Source: Flexicrinis sp001567485 (GTDB taxonomy: Bacteria > Chloroflexota > Anaerolineae > Aggregatilineales > Phototrophicaceae). Taken from it: a stretch of 64,000 nucleotides of DNA. Both the position numbers and the translations under genes were made by a program. The notes beneath the pieces are model-generated. The model worked only from the letters and a program-made list of their open reading frames with translations, did no database searches and was not told the origin of the DNA. Of the stretch, positions 50,197 through 59,444 are shown in pieces. The stretch's first letter is position 1; every line of letters begins with the position of its first letter. The DNA lies in NCBI GenBank assembly GCA_030263635.1, contig SZPI01000001.1, positions 1 to 64,000 of the forward strand. Direction: 5' to 3'.

Positions 50197-51168
50197 ATGG
50201 CGAAACAGAGTCTTTCGCAGCGACCGCGCCTGTTCATCAGGCTTGCGCTGACGGTAACCGTACTGACGATTGCGCTGGTGGTCTTTGGCGCGGTCGTCCG
50301 CGTGACGGACAGCGGATTAGGGTGTAACCGCGACTGGCCCCTGTGCGGGGGCACCGTATTCCCGCCGCTGGATAATCTGACCGCGTGGATCGAGTGGCTG
50401 CATCGATTGTTCGCCATCCTGATCGGCCTGCTGGGCGTCGGTATGTTGGTGGCGGCTGTGCGCGCGTTTCGTCAGCGTAACCGCGCGGTGTTGTACGGAA
50501 CAGTCATCGCGGCAGTGCTGTTTCTGTTTCAGGCGTTCCTCGGCGCGCTGGTGGTCAAGCTCGACCTGCCGCCCACGATGGTGACGATTCATCTCGGCAC
50601 GGCGATGCTGCTGCTCGCGGCGCTGCTCTTTACCTATATCGGGGCGGTTTACCATCCGGCAATGAGCTACGGCCGCGATCACGTGAGCTGGCTGATGTTT
50701 GCGACGACAGGCGTGTCGCTGTTGATTATCCTCACCGGCGCGTTGGTGCGCGGTGGCGGGGCGACGCTGGCGTGCATGGATTGGCCGCTGTGTAACGGCG
50801 AAGCGTTCCCATTTGAACAAGGGCCGCTGCAAGTCGTACACATGACCCACCGCTATGCCGTCGTGGCGCTCGGTGTTCTGCTGGCGCTGCTGCTGTGGTA
50901 CATCATTCGTTCCGGCCGGCCGTCGCTCATGCGAAAACTGATAGTCGCCGCTCTGGTCTGTTATGGGTTGCAAGCCGTGGTCGGGGCGCTGTTTGTCCTC
51001 GCGGCGGCGGCCCCGTTGTGGGGAACCTTGCATGTCGGTTTGGCAGCGTTGACATGGGCCGCACTCGTGCTGATCTTGATCGTCGAGGCCGTCAACACCG
51101 GTTGGTTGAAGTTCGATAATCGTGAGGCGGAATGGCATCCACTGTCCGGGAGCAAGCTCCCCAGCTAA
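50197..51168 (+). CDS. ctaA: Haem A synthase (COX15/CtaA family)
   Basis: Oxidises haem O to haem A for aa3-type oxidases. From ATG 50197 the product has 323 residues and about eight membrane helices. Family marks: VVRVTDSGLGCNRDWPLCGG (Cys pair in the first loop), the haem-ligand His in IEWLHRLFAILIG, TIHLGTAMLLLAAL, a second-half repeat ATLACMDWPLCNGEAFPFEQ with Cys pair, and HMTHRYAVVALGV. Longer upstream frames lie inside the previous gene. Overlaps ctaB by 37 bp. Confidence 0.92.
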   Translation: MAKQSLSQRPRLFIRLALTVTVLTIALVVFGAVVRVTDSGLGCNRDWPLCGGTVFPPLDNLTAWIEWLHRLFAILIGLLGVGMLVAAVRAFRQRNRAVLYGTVIAAVLFLFQAFLGALVVKLDLPPTMVTIHLGTAMLLLAALLFTYIGAVYHPAMSYGRDHVSWLMFATTGVSLLIILTGALVRGGGATLACMDWPLCNGEAFPFEQGPLQVVHMTHRYAVVALGVLLALLLWYIIRSGRPSLMRKLIVAALVCYGLQAVVGALFVLAAAAPLWGTLHVGLAALTWAALVLILIVEAVNTGWLKFDNREAEWHPLSGSKLPS

Positions 51169-52025
51169 GTGAGACGTTACGCAACTATCTGGCGCTGGCG
51201 AAGCTCCGGATCGTTCTGCTGCTGGTATTTACAACGGTCACGGCGATGTTCATCGCGGCCGATGGCGCGCCGCGCGCCGACGTCATGATCCTGACGACCT
51301 TCGGCGGGGCGCTTGCGGCGGCCGGCGCCAGCGCGATCAACCAGTTCTGGGATCGCGATATGGACGCCAAGATGTCGCGCACCTCGCGCCGTCCCATCCC
51401 ATCCGGGCGTGTGTCGCCGACCAACGCCCTGATCTTCGGAATCGCGCTGATCGCGTGGGCGACGTTCATCCTCAGCATCGTGAACTGGCTCACCGCGTTG
51501 TTGGCGCTGGGCGGCGCGTTCTACTACGTCGTGATCTACACAATCCTGCTGAAGCGCAATACGGTCGTCAACATCTTGATTGGCGGTGGGGCAGGGGCGA
51601 TGCCCGTGCTGGTCGGATGGGCGGCAGTCACCGGAACCATTGGGTTCGAGGCGCTCATCCTGTTTGCGATTGTGTTCTACTGGACGCCGCCGCACAGCTG
51701 GGCGCTGGCGCTCCTCGTCCACACCGATTACGCCCGCGCCGATGTCCCGATGATGCCGGTGGCGCGTGGTGAGGAGGCGACACGACAGCAGATTCTACTG
51801 TATTCGGTGCAGCTTCTGTTGGTGTCGGTGATGCCGTTCCTGTTCGGGACGCTGGGCGGAATCTACTTGCTCGGCGCGCTCGTGCTGGGCATCGGGCTGG
51901 TAGTGATGGCGGTTCGTTTGGTACGGCAGAAGGACAAGGCCATCGCGCGCGCGACGTACAAGTACAGCACGTCCTATCTCGCGTTTCTGTTTCTGTTGAT
52001 GATTATCGACCGCATTTTGCTGTAG
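51132..52025 (+). CDS. ctaB: Protoheme IX farnesyltransferase (haem O synthase)
   Basis: A UbiA-family prenyltransferase making haem O, the substrate of CtaA. 297 residues, about nine membrane helices. The prenyl-diphosphate Mg2+ motif is NQFWDRDMDAKMSRT; further SRRPIPSGRVSP, VVIYTILLKRNTVVNI, and WTPPHSWALALLVHTDYARADVPMMP. Overlapping ctaA, it implies a joint haem O/A pathway and hence an aa3-type oxidase encoded elsewhere. Confidence 0.94.
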   Translation: MASTVREQAPQLSETLRNYLALAKLRIVLLLVFTTVTAMFIAADGAPRADVMILTTFGGALAAAGASAINQFWDRDMDAKMSRTSRRPIPSGRVSPTNALIFGIALIAWATFILSIVNWLTALLALGGAFYYVVIYTILLKRNTVVNILIGGGAGAMPVLVGWAAVTGTIGFEALILFAIVFYWTPPHSWALALLVHTDYARADVPMMPVARGEEATRQQILLYSVQLLLVSVMPFLFGTLGGIYLLGALVLGIGLVVMAVRLVRQKDKAIARATYKYSTSYLAFLFLLMIIDRILL

Positions 52026-52078
52026 CGGATGCGGTGTCGGCCCTATGCGCGGGGCCGCCGAACGTCAGGAAATCCCGA

Positions 52079-52570
52079 ATGAACAACCAAACAATTCGCA
52101 AGACTTCGGTCTGGCCGGTCGTAGTCGCTGGCCTGTTTCTAGTCGGGTTTACCGTGCTGTTCGTCAGCGAACTGCTCCAGCTGAGCGGTGATGAGTCCAG
52201 CCTGCCCCCCGCCGGCGAAACGCTCACGGCGCAAACGTATCAGGATGTCGTGGATGTGCTGCTGGTGAATGCCGACGTCGAACGTGGCGCAGCGCTCGTT
52301 CAGCGTTATGGCTGCGTGGCATGTCATACCGGCGCAGGCGCAGATAACCGCTTGGCGCCGAACTGGGCCGGCCTACCCGATCGCGCCGCCGAACGCCACC
52401 CGCCGCTGTCCGCCGAGGCGTATCTCTACGAATCGATCGTGTATCCCCGCGCGGTCGATATCGAGGGGTATACTGGCACGATGCCGTTGATCTACGGAAG
52501 TCAAATTCCCGACGATGATCTCGGCAGCATCATCGCATATCTGATGACGTATCGGGGCGATTCGGATTGA
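52079..52570 (+). CDS. Membrane-anchored c-type cytochrome (class I)
   Basis: From ATG 52079 (AGGA 8 nt upstream) the product has 163 residues: an N-terminal membrane anchor (about 10-32; VWPVVVAGLFLVGFTVLFVS) and a mono-haem domain with YGCVACHTGAGADN (CxxCH) and a likely Met axial ligand in YTGTMPLIYG. It probably passes electrons to a terminal oxidase on the outer face of the membrane. 53 bp after ctaB, and 4 bp overlap with rqcH. Confidence 0.87.
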   Translation: MNNQTIRKTSVWPVVVAGLFLVGFTVLFVSELLQLSGDESSLPPAGETLTAQTYQDVVDVLLVNADVERGAALVQRYGCVACHTGAGADNRLAPNWAGLPDRAAERHPPLSAEAYLYESIVYPRAVDIEGYTGTMPLIYGSQIPDDDLGSIIAYLMTYRGDSD

Positions 52571-54297
52571 ACCTCGACGCGCTGACCCTCTCGGCGCTGC
52601 TTGACGAATTGATGGACACCATCGTCGGTGGGCGCATTCAAGACGCCATCGACGTCAACGATGATTCAGTCGGCCTCGAAATCTACGCGGATCACCGGCG
52701 GCACTACCTGTACTTGAGCGCCGACCCGCAAACGCCGCGCGTGCATCTCGTGACCGACAAACTGCGGCGCGGCCGTTCGACGCCGACTCAGCTCGGGCTG
52801 CTGCTGCGACGCTATGCCGAGGGTGGAACGCTCGCCCACATCTCACAACCGCCGTGGGAGCGCGTGCTGCATTTCGAGATCATCGGCCCCGAAGGCGACT
52901 GCACGCTGATTATCGAGCCGATGGAACGGCGAGCGAACCTGCTTCTCGTTCAGGACGGTATCATCCGCGATTGCTTGCGCCGTGTCGGATCATCCGAGAA
53001 CCGTATGCGGGTGAGCCTGCCCGGAAAGCCGTATGTCGAACCTCCGCCGCAGTTGGGCAAAGTTGACCTGTTCGACGTTGACGAAGGGCAGATCGCCAGC
53101 CTGCTTGCCGCCAACACAGACCCCAAGCTCAAGGCGGCGCAGCTGCTCTCGCGGCGGGTGCTTGGCGCGTCACCGCTGCTCGCGCGCGAGATCGTCTTCA
53201 CCGCGCATGGCGATGCCGACATACTCGCACAGCACGCCGACGCGGGCGCGTTGTTCGCGGCGTTGAGCGCGCTGGCGGGGCCGCTCAAAGCGCGCGAGTG
53301 GCAGCCCGGCATCGCCCATGACGAACGCGGGGTGACGGCGTTCAGCGTGTACCCGCTGACGCACTTGGACGGCTGGCAGCGCGTCGGCTCAGTGAGCGAG
53401 GCGCTGTCGACGTATTACGGCGCGCCGGTTGGCCCGGAAGCCTATACCGCCGCCAAAGCGCCGATCCGCGCGATCATCGACGAGGCGACTGCACGCGTAT
53501 CCGCCAAGCTTGCGTCACTCAACGCGTCGATGACCGACGACAGCGAGCGCGAACTGCTCAAGCTGTCGGGCGAACTGGTGCTGGCCTATCAATACGCGAT
53601 TCAGCCCGGTCAAACCGTGTTCAAGGCGGAATACGAGTCCGACAAGCCTCCGCTGTCGATCACACTTAATCCCGACTTGACGCCGGTCGAGAATGCGCAG
53701 GCGTATTTCGCCCGTTACAACAAGGCCAAGCGTGCGCTTGAGGACGTCCCCGGCCTGATCGCTGATACCGATGCGGCGCTTCAGCAGCTTGCGCAGCTTC
53801 AGACCGACCTCGATCTCGCGTCGAATTGGCCGGAGATCGACGAGGTTCAGTCGGCGTTGATGGCGGCCGGATTCGCGCGGCGCGGTACGTTGAAGCGGCT
53901 TGGCGGCGGGGTCAGCAGCGGGCCACTACGATTGGTCACGCGCGACGGATTTGTCATTTGGGTGGGCCGCAACAGCCGTCAAAATGATCTTGTGACGTTC
54001 GGCAAGGGCAGCCCGGAGGACGTGTGGCTGCATGTGCGCGGCGTGCCCGGCGCGCATGTGGTCATCAAGATGGACGGCCGCGTGATCCCTGACGAAGTTA
54101 CCGCCGTTGCCGCGTCGATCGCTGCGCATTACAGCGCTAAACGCGGTGAATCGAAAGCGCCGGTGGACGTTACCCGCGTAAAATACGTCAAAAAGATCAA
54201 AGGTGCCGCGGCCGGGTTAGTGACGTATCGCAACGAAACCACGCTGACGGTCAGCGCGCAGTCTGAAAAGGCGTTCGAGAAGGAGTTGATGTTGTGA
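52567..54297 (+). CDS. rqcH: RqcH/NFACT-family ribosome quality control protein
   Basis: Binds stalled 50S-nascent-chain complexes and directs C-terminal Ala tailing (established for B. subtilis RqcH). 576 residues from a TTG start overlapping the cytochrome stop. NFACT-N: MDTIVGGRIQDAIDVNDDSV, then RMRVSLPGKPYVEPPPQ. HhH and coiled-coil middle (about 330-430). NFACT-R: GFVIWVGRNSRQNDLVTFG, DVWLHVRGVPGAHVVIK, and DVTRVKYVKKIKGAAAGLV. Coupled to ppk2 by GTGA. Confidence 0.93.
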   Translation: MNLDALTLSALLDELMDTIVGGRIQDAIDVNDDSVGLEIYADHRRHYLYLSADPQTPRVHLVTDKLRRGRSTPTQLGLLLRRYAEGGTLAHISQPPWERVLHFEIIGPEGDCTLIIEPMERRANLLLVQDGIIRDCLRRVGSSENRMRVSLPGKPYVEPPPQLGKVDLFDVDEGQIASLLAANTDPKLKAAQLLSRRVLGASPLLAREIVFTAHGDADILAQHADAGALFAALSALAGPLKAREWQPGIAHDERGVTAFSVYPLTHLDGWQRVGSVSEALSTYYGAPVGPEAYTAAKAPIRAIIDEATARVSAKLASLNASMTDDSERELLKLSGELVLAYQYAIQPGQTVFKAEYESDKPPLSITLNPDLTPVENAQAYFARYNKAKRALEDVPGLIADTDAALQQLAQLQTDLDLASNWPEIDEVQSALMAAGFARRGTLKRLGGGVSSGPLRLVTRDGFVIWVGRNSRQNDLVTFGKGSPEDVWLHVRGVPGAHVVIKMDGRVIPDEVTAVAASIAAHYSAKRGESKAPVDVTRVKYVKKIKGAAAGLVTYRNETTLTVSAQSEKAFEKELML

Positions 54298-55115
54298 GCA
54301 AGCACGGTTTTGACAGCGCCGACCTACGGATCAAGCCCGGCCAGCCGGTCAAGCTCAGCCAGTTCGACGCGCAGGGGGACGGCAGTCTCGATAAAGACAA
54401 GACGAAGGCGCTCACGGAGACGCTGCACGATGAGCTGTATCAGCTCCAGTCCCGCCTTTACGCTGAGGGCAAACAGTCCCTGCTCGTCGTCTTGCAAGCG
54501 ATGGATGCGGGCGGCAAGGATGGGACGATCAAGTCCGTTTTTCGCGGCTTGAATCCGCAAGGCGTCGTGGTGACGCCGTTCAAAGTCCCCACGCCGGCTG
54601 AACTCGCGCACGACTTCCTGTGGCGCGTCCATCAGCGCACGCCGGCTAAGGGGCAGATCGGCATCTTTAACCGGAGCCACTACGAAGACGTGCTGGTTGT
54701 ACGGGTCAATCAACTCGTGCCAGAGAAAGTGTGGCGCGCCCGTTATGACCAGATCAACGCGTTCGAGCAGATGCTCTCCGAAGCTGGCACGCGGATCGTC
54801 AAGTTCTATCTGCACATCAGCAGAGACGAGCAGAAAGAGCGCCTCGTTGACCGTCTCAACAGCCCGGACGAACAGTGGAAGTTCAGCACCAGCGATCTGC
54901 CCGTGCGCGAACGTTGGGACGATTACATGCAGGCGTACGAGGAGGTATTGAAGCGGTGCAGCACGGAAAGCGCGCCGTGGTACGTCATACCGGCTAACCG
55001 CAAGTGGCAGCGGAACTACTTCGTCACGCGCATCCTGATCGAGACGCTCAAAGATATGAACCCGAAGTATCCCAAACCCGAGCCGGGCTTGGACAAGGTC
55101 GTTATTCCGGACTGA
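54294..55115 (+). CDS. ppk2: Polyphosphate kinase 2
   Basis: Transfers phosphate between polyphosphate and nucleotides. 273 residues, single PPK2 domain: Walker A AMDAGGKDGTIKSVFRGLNPQ, Walker B-like IGIFNRSHYEDVLVVRV, lid region SRDEQKERLVDRLNSPDEQWKF. Length and lack of a second domain fit class I or III; which nucleotide it uses cannot be told. Starts at GTG inside the rqcH stop. Its last 14 bp overlap the convergent glycosyltransferase gene. Confidence 0.93.
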   Translation: MSKHGFDSADLRIKPGQPVKLSQFDAQGDGSLDKDKTKALTETLHDELYQLQSRLYAEGKQSLLVVLQAMDAGGKDGTIKSVFRGLNPQGVVVTPFKVPTPAELAHDFLWRVHQRTPAKGQIGIFNRSHYEDVLVVRVNQLVPEKVWRARYDQINAFEQMLSEAGTRIVKFYLHISRDEQKERLVDRLNSPDEQWKFSTSDLPVRERWDDYMQAYEEVLKRCSTESAPWYVIPANRKWQRNYFVTRILIETLKDMNPKYPKPEPGLDKVVIPD

Positions 55116-56298
55116 TGGCCGTAACGCGCCGCGCCGCTTCGAGGACGCTGCCCACGGTGATGTCGGTTACGCACGGGTGATATTCGGGCAGGTCGGATCC
55201 CCAATCCAGCACCCCACAGCCCAAGCAGGCGATGTCGGAGGTCAAGATCGCGTGCCGGTCGGGCGGCCCCCACGTGCCGAATTCATACACGCGGGCCGGG
55301 CCAAACAGCGCCACGGTCGGCGTGTTGACCGCGGACGCGAGGTGAATCGGCCCACTGTCTGGCCCCAGCACGACCAACGCGCGCGCGAACAGCGCGGCGA
55401 GCGCGCCGAGGCTTGTGTCTCCTGCGGCAACGACGGCGTGCGCCGTCATCAATTCGGCGATGTGCCGGGTCATCGTCAGTTCGTGTTCGCGGCCTGTCAG
55501 CACGATCGTGGCGTCTAGCTGCTCGCAGAGTAGATCACCGACGCGCGCCCAGCGCTCGTCCGTCCACTGTTTCGTCCACGTTCCGCTGCCGGGATGGATG
55601 CACACGATACGCGCATCGGGCGGCAGTCCGTGGCGATGAAGCAGCTCCGAGGCATCATCGTCATCGAGGCGGGAGAAGGAGAAGTTCAGCCCAAGTGTCT
55701 CGGCACGAACCGGGCCTGTCCACGACTCGACCAACTGTAAACCGTTGACGACTGCGTGCGCGTTTTGAAACGGGATTCGTTCGTTCAGGAACGGAGCGAC
55801 ATCCGGCAGATCGAACCCGATCCGGCGGCGGATTCCGGCGAGATGCGCGAGCATCGCCCCCCACCAGTGATCGGGCCGGAGGATCACGGCGCTGTCGTAG
55901 CCGATCTTGCGCAGCATCCGGCTTGTTCTGATGGCCTGTACGTATGGCGAATGCGTGTGCTCTTCCTCCGACCGGCCAAAACCGGGGAAGGGGAGCGTCA
56001 GCACGCGGTTGAGTTCTTTGACGTTCTCAAGCACAGGAGCGGCCCACGGCCCGACGAGCGCGTGCAGTTCGAGGTCGGGGCGGGCGGCTTTGAGCGCGCG
56101 GATCGCCGGCAGCGTCAGGAGCATATCTCCGACGTGATCGGGCCGGATGAGCAGCACGCGGCGGCTTGGGCGCATCGGCATGAAGCGGATGCGCGCGACC
56201 ACGCTGAGCAGCCTCCGACGCACAAGATGTTTCAACGGCGGCTTGCGAAACGCCTCGCTGAGGGCGATGTTGCGGGCGGCCAATGTCTCTCTATCCAA
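55102..56298 (-). CDS. Glycosyltransferase family 9 (heptosyltransferase-like)
   Basis: The TTG start at 56298 has GGGAGG 6 nt upstream and overlaps the upstream glycosyltransferase by 8 bp, giving 398 residues; longer frames run into that gene. GT-B fold: RRVLLIRPDHVGDMLLTLPA (N-terminal signature), CIHPGSGTWTKQWTDERWA, TIVLTGREHELTM and VLGPDSGPIHLASAVNTPTVALFGP (family C-terminal signature). In organisms without LPS, GT9 members act in other surface glycans; acceptor unknown. Confidence 0.88.
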   Translation of the reverse strand: MDRETLAARNIALSEAFRKPPLKHLVRRRLLSVVARIRFMPMRPSRRVLLIRPDHVGDMLLTLPAIRALKAARPDLELHALVGPWAAPVLENVKELNRVLTLPFPGFGRSEEEHTHSPYVQAIRTSRMLRKIGYDSAVILRPDHWWGAMLAHLAGIRRRIGFDLPDVAPFLNERIPFQNAHAVVNGLQLVESWTGPVRAETLGLNFSFSRLDDDDASELLHRHGLPPDARIVCIHPGSGTWTKQWTDERWARVGDLLCEQLDATIVLTGREHELTMTRHIAELMTAHAVVAAGDTSLGALAALFARALVVLGPDSGPIHLASAVNTPTVALFGPARVYEFGTWGPPDRHAILTSDIACLGCGVLDWGSDLPEYHPCVTDITVGSVLEAARRVTAISPE

Positions 56299-57505
56299 CT
56301 GCGGCCTCCCGATAGGCGCTGGCAAGCGGGGCGGCAATGGCTTGCCAAGAATACGAGTCTCTGACGACCGAAGCAGCGCGCTGCCGTATCGCGGCCCAGC
56401 GCCCCGGATCCGCCAGCACGTCGATAACCCGCTGCGCGAATGAGTCGGCATCGTCGGCGATCAGCATACTCTTGCGCGCATTCTCCGTCAGCCCCGCCGC
56501 GCCGATTGTGGTCGATACGATTGCACAGCCCGCCGCCATCGCTTCCAGCAGCTTGAGGCGGGTGCCGCTGCCCATCCGAAGCGGTGCGACATAGACGGCC
56601 GCCGCGGCGAGATACGGCTCGACCGCTGGCACGAAGCCGGTGATGGACACGCTGTCGACGGTGCGCAGGCGGTCGAGGCGGCTGTGCGGCTGCTGTCCAA
56701 CGATCATGAACTGCGCGTCTGGAATGCGCGCGCGCACGGCAGGCAGGACGTCGTCGGCGAACCACAGCGCGGCGTCGACGTTCGGCCGATAGTCCATTTT
56801 ACCGGTGAACACGATTGTGTTCGGAAGCACGTTCGGTGCGGGCGTGATGTCGGCGTAGTCTGGGGGATCAATGGCGCTTGGGACGATGCAGATCGGGCGA
56901 CCCGCGCCTAACGTTTTGAGCGCGTTGGCATCCTCCTGCGACACCGCGATCACGAGGTCGGACTGTGCCATCACCGCGCGTTCGAACGACGCGATACGGT
57001 GCGACTGTACCCACGAATAGGCGGCCATCGGCCAGTGCCGTATTTCGGACGCGTCGATCCCGGCGATCACGCGCTGAAGCTGAAACTCGGCGTTGAACGT
57101 ATCGAATACGCGTTTGAGCGACGGCGCAGTATCACGGACGATCCGGAGCGCCCACGCCATCTCGATGCCCTCGGCCTGCACGACATCGAACTGGCCGTGC
57201 TTCAGCATCGCTCGCAGCGCGGTCGTATAGCCGTCTGACGCGAGCCGGCCAGCGATGTCGGCCTGTCCTGTCAGCAGGGCGCGGATACGCTGCGCGGACG
57301 TGCGCCGCGGCGGATCACAGATATGCACGACGCTGCACAAATCACCCAACGGTGTCGATTTCCAGCCGGCGGCAGGATCACCGTAAGTCAGCAGCGATAC
57401 GGTGTGTCCGAGGCTGTGCAGCGCGCGGATTAGGCCCAGCACGCGCAGCGCGCCGCCGGATGTGGCGGGGTAGGGCAGCGCGGACGTCAGGAGCAGCACG
57501 TTCAT
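56291..57505 (-). CDS. GT4-type glycosyltransferase
   Basis: From ATG 57505 (MNVLLLTSALPYPATSGGAL) the product has 404 residues, GT-B fold. The N-terminal glycine loop SGGALRVLGLIRALHSLGH and C-terminal NTIVFTGKMDYRPNVDAALW, VSITGFVPAVEPYLAAAAVYVAPL with RMGSGTRLKLLEAMAAGCAIVSTTIGAAGL (the donor-binding E-x7-E region) are typical. ATGA overlap with the preceding glycosyltransferase. Substrate unknown. Confidence 0.88.
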   Translation of the reverse strand: MNVLLLTSALPYPATSGGALRVLGLIRALHSLGHTVSLLTYGDPAAGWKSTPLGDLCSVVHICDPPRRTSAQRIRALLTGQADIAGRLASDGYTTALRAMLKHGQFDVVQAEGIEMAWALRIVRDTAPSLKRVFDTFNAEFQLQRVIAGIDASEIRHWPMAAYSWVQSHRIASFERAVMAQSDLVIAVSQEDANALKTLGAGRPICIVPSAIDPPDYADITPAPNVLPNTIVFTGKMDYRPNVDAALWFADDVLPAVRARIPDAQFMIVGQQPHSRLDRLRTVDSVSITGFVPAVEPYLAAAAVYVAPLRMGSGTRLKLLEAMAAGCAIVSTTIGAAGLTENARKSMLIADDADSFAQRVIDVLADPGRWAAIRQRAASVVRDSYSWQAIAAPLASAYREAAVG

Positions 57506-58602
57506 GCAGCCACCACACGGCGATACGTTTCCATCGCAATTTGCGCAGATCGCCCCCACGTGAACTGCGCCGAACGTCGAAGCCCCGCTTGCCGCTGATC
57601 GTCCAGCCACGCCGTGTCCGGGGCCGAGACGCGGCAGATCGCATCGCAGATCGACTGCGGGTCGTCGGGGTTGACGAGGAGTCCGACCCCATCGACCACT
57701 TCGGGAAGCGAGCCGCGGTCGCTCACAATCGGGATCGTGCCGCACGCCATCGCTTCGAGGGCGGGCAGCCCGAACCCCTCATAATGCGCGGGCAGAATCA
57801 ACGCGCGCGCGCCGCTGTAGAAGGCCGGGAAAGCGGCCCACGGCGCGCCGGGGATATGCACGACGCCGGGCGTTGTGTGTATGGCGGTCATGGCGCGTTC
57901 CGCGAGCCAGCCCTCCTCACCGACGATGACCAGCGGCGGAATGTCCGCGACCGATTCGCGCGCGATCCGGTAGCCTTCGCATAAGCCCTCGATGTTCTTA
58001 CGCGGCCCGATCGTGCCGACGAACAGCAGATACCCCGGAGTCAGGCTGAAGCCCGCCAAGCCTTGTGTGAGTTCGCTGCCGTCCATAGGATAAAACGCCG
58101 GATCGACGCCGTGATACTGCACGGTGATCCTGTCCGGACGGACGTTCAACAGACGGATCAAGTCGTCACGGGTGGCGCTGCTCACGGCGAGGATATGATC
58201 GGCGCGCTCGACCGCCCACGCGATCTGATCGTTGTAGTAGCGCTGACTGTCGGCCGTCATCTGCTGTGGATACATCAGAAACGCGAGGTCGTGTACGGTG
58301 ATGACGTGCCGCCGGCCCCCGTGCCACGGCGGGATGAAGTCCGGGCTGTGGAGCACATCGAAGCGCGCGCGAAGCAGCTCGGCGGACAGCGCGATGCGTT
58401 CCAGCCGATGATGAGGCGGCGTCCATGCGGTCAAATGCGGCAGGCGCGGGTCGATCGGCTCGCGGGCGCGCCGGCTTTGGATGATCGTCATCTGCTCAGG
58501 TGGGTGCATATCCGCAATGGCGGATGCGAGCGCGCGGATATAGGTTGAAGTCCCACCGGCGCGGTAGGCGGTAAGTCGGGCGTCGAGGCCGATTCGTGTC
58601 AT
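57502..58602 (-). CDS. GT4-type glycosyltransferase
   Basis: From ATG 58602 (MTRIGLDARLTAYRAGGTST) the product has 366 residues. GT-B fold with VITVHDLAFLMYP, YLLFVGTIGPRKNIEGLCEGY, HYEGFGLPALEAMACGTIPIVSD and GVGLLVNPDDPQSICDAI, the pattern of mannosyl-type GT4 enzymes (WbaZ/MtfB-like). There is no ribosome site; a TATACT hexamer ends 6 nt before the ATG, which suggests a leaderless transcript. First of three glycosyltransferase genes in tandem. Confidence 0.88.
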   Translation of the reverse strand: MTRIGLDARLTAYRAGGTSTYIRALASAIADMHPPEQMTIIQSRRAREPIDPRLPHLTAWTPPHHRLERIALSAELLRARFDVLHSPDFIPPWHGGRRHVITVHDLAFLMYPQQMTADSQRYYNDQIAWAVERADHILAVSSATRDDLIRLLNVRPDRITVQYHGVDPAFYPMDGSELTQGLAGFSLTPGYLLFVGTIGPRKNIEGLCEGYRIARESVADIPPLVIVGEEGWLAERAMTAIHTTPGVVHIPGAPWAAFPAFYSGARALILPAHYEGFGLPALEAMACGTIPIVSDRGSLPEVVDGVGLLVNPDDPQSICDAICRVSAPDTAWLDDQRQAGLRRSAQFTWGRSAQIAMETYRRVVAA

Positions 58603-58608
58603 GCGCGT

Positions 58609-58614
58609 AGTATA
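58609..58614 (-). promoter_or_regulatory. -10 hexamer consistent with a leaderless glycosyltransferase transcript
   Basis: TATACT on the minus strand (58614-58609), then ACGCGC, then the ATG at 58602. Transcription would begin at or next to the start codon. No good -35 is seen. Confidence 0.35.
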
Positions 58615-58634
58615 CGGTGTGCAGCCATAGGCGG

Positions 58635-59444
58635 CTAGGGGGCGCGCACGGCCGGATCCGGCCCGATGAACTCGGTCAGCAGCCGGTCGATTGTGCCGTC
58701 GTTGAGCAGAACCAGCAGCGCGTTGTTGACGTGGTAGAGCACGTCGTGCCGATCCGCGCTGACGGCCCCGGCGTAAAACTCGGCGGTGAGGTAGTCGGCA
58801 TGACAGCAGGCCGCGATCTGATCGGCGTACTGCCTCGCGGTCATCGCGTCGACGATTGCGGCGTCGGCTACGACGAATTCGGTGACGCTGCGAAGCGCAA
58901 GCTCGGCCGACTCGAACGTCACGATCGTGAGATCCCGAACGCGGCGCGACCATCTGCGCGCTTCGGCATGACCCCGCGCCCCGAGTTCCACCGCGACGTG
59001 CTTACCAGCAAGATCCCACCCCGAGTCGATCTCGTCGTCGCTGATCAGCAGGAGGCCGTCGTTAAGATAGCCCCACGTATAGGACACGTCGGCCGGCGTC
59101 ACATCGGCAGCGCGAATGGCCGCGAACGAGACATCCGCGACATGCGTGCGGACGGCGTCGAAGGCGCTGTCAAAGTTGACCATCACGAACCGCGCTTCAA
59201 GCCCCAGTAGTGCGGCAACTGCTTTGCCCAACTCGACATCGATCCCAATAAACGTATCATCCATGATAGAACCGAACGGCGCGTAGCTGGGGTCGATGCC
59301 AATCGTCAGCGTCCCGTCGGGAAAGACCTCGTCAACTGAGCCGATGCGCTCCTGCTGCGCCCACCACAGCGCGATGGTAAACACCGGCAGCAGAAGCAGC
59401 CAACTGCGTCTGCGAAGCGTGCGTATCAACCCCGGCGGACTCAC
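58635..59444 (-). CDS. Family 3 solute-binding protein (amino-acid-binding type)
   Basis: A 269-residue protein starting at GTG 59444 (GTGA overlap with the glycoside hydrolase gene). N-terminal membrane/signal segment (about 12-30; RSWLLLLPVFTIALWW) and the SBP_bac_3 pattern: LTIGIDPSYAPFGSIMDDTFIGIDVELGKAVAALLG, SFAAIRAADVTPADVSYTW, LAGKHVAVELGARG. No cleavable lipobox Cys is visible, so it may stay anchored by its N-terminus. No ABC permease or ATPase lies beside it. Confidence 0.8.
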   Translation of the reverse strand: MSPPGLIRTLRRRSWLLLLPVFTIALWWAQQERIGSVDEVFPDGTLTIGIDPSYAPFGSIMDDTFIGIDVELGKAVAALLGLEARFVMVNFDSAFDAVRTHVADVSFAAIRAADVTPADVSYTWGYLNDGLLLISDDEIDSGWDLAGKHVAVELGARGHAEARRWSRRVRDLTIVTFESAELALRSVTEFVVADAAIVDAMTARQYADQIAACCHADYLTAEFYAGAVSADRHDVLYHVNNALLVLLNDGTIDRLLTEFIGPDPAVRAP

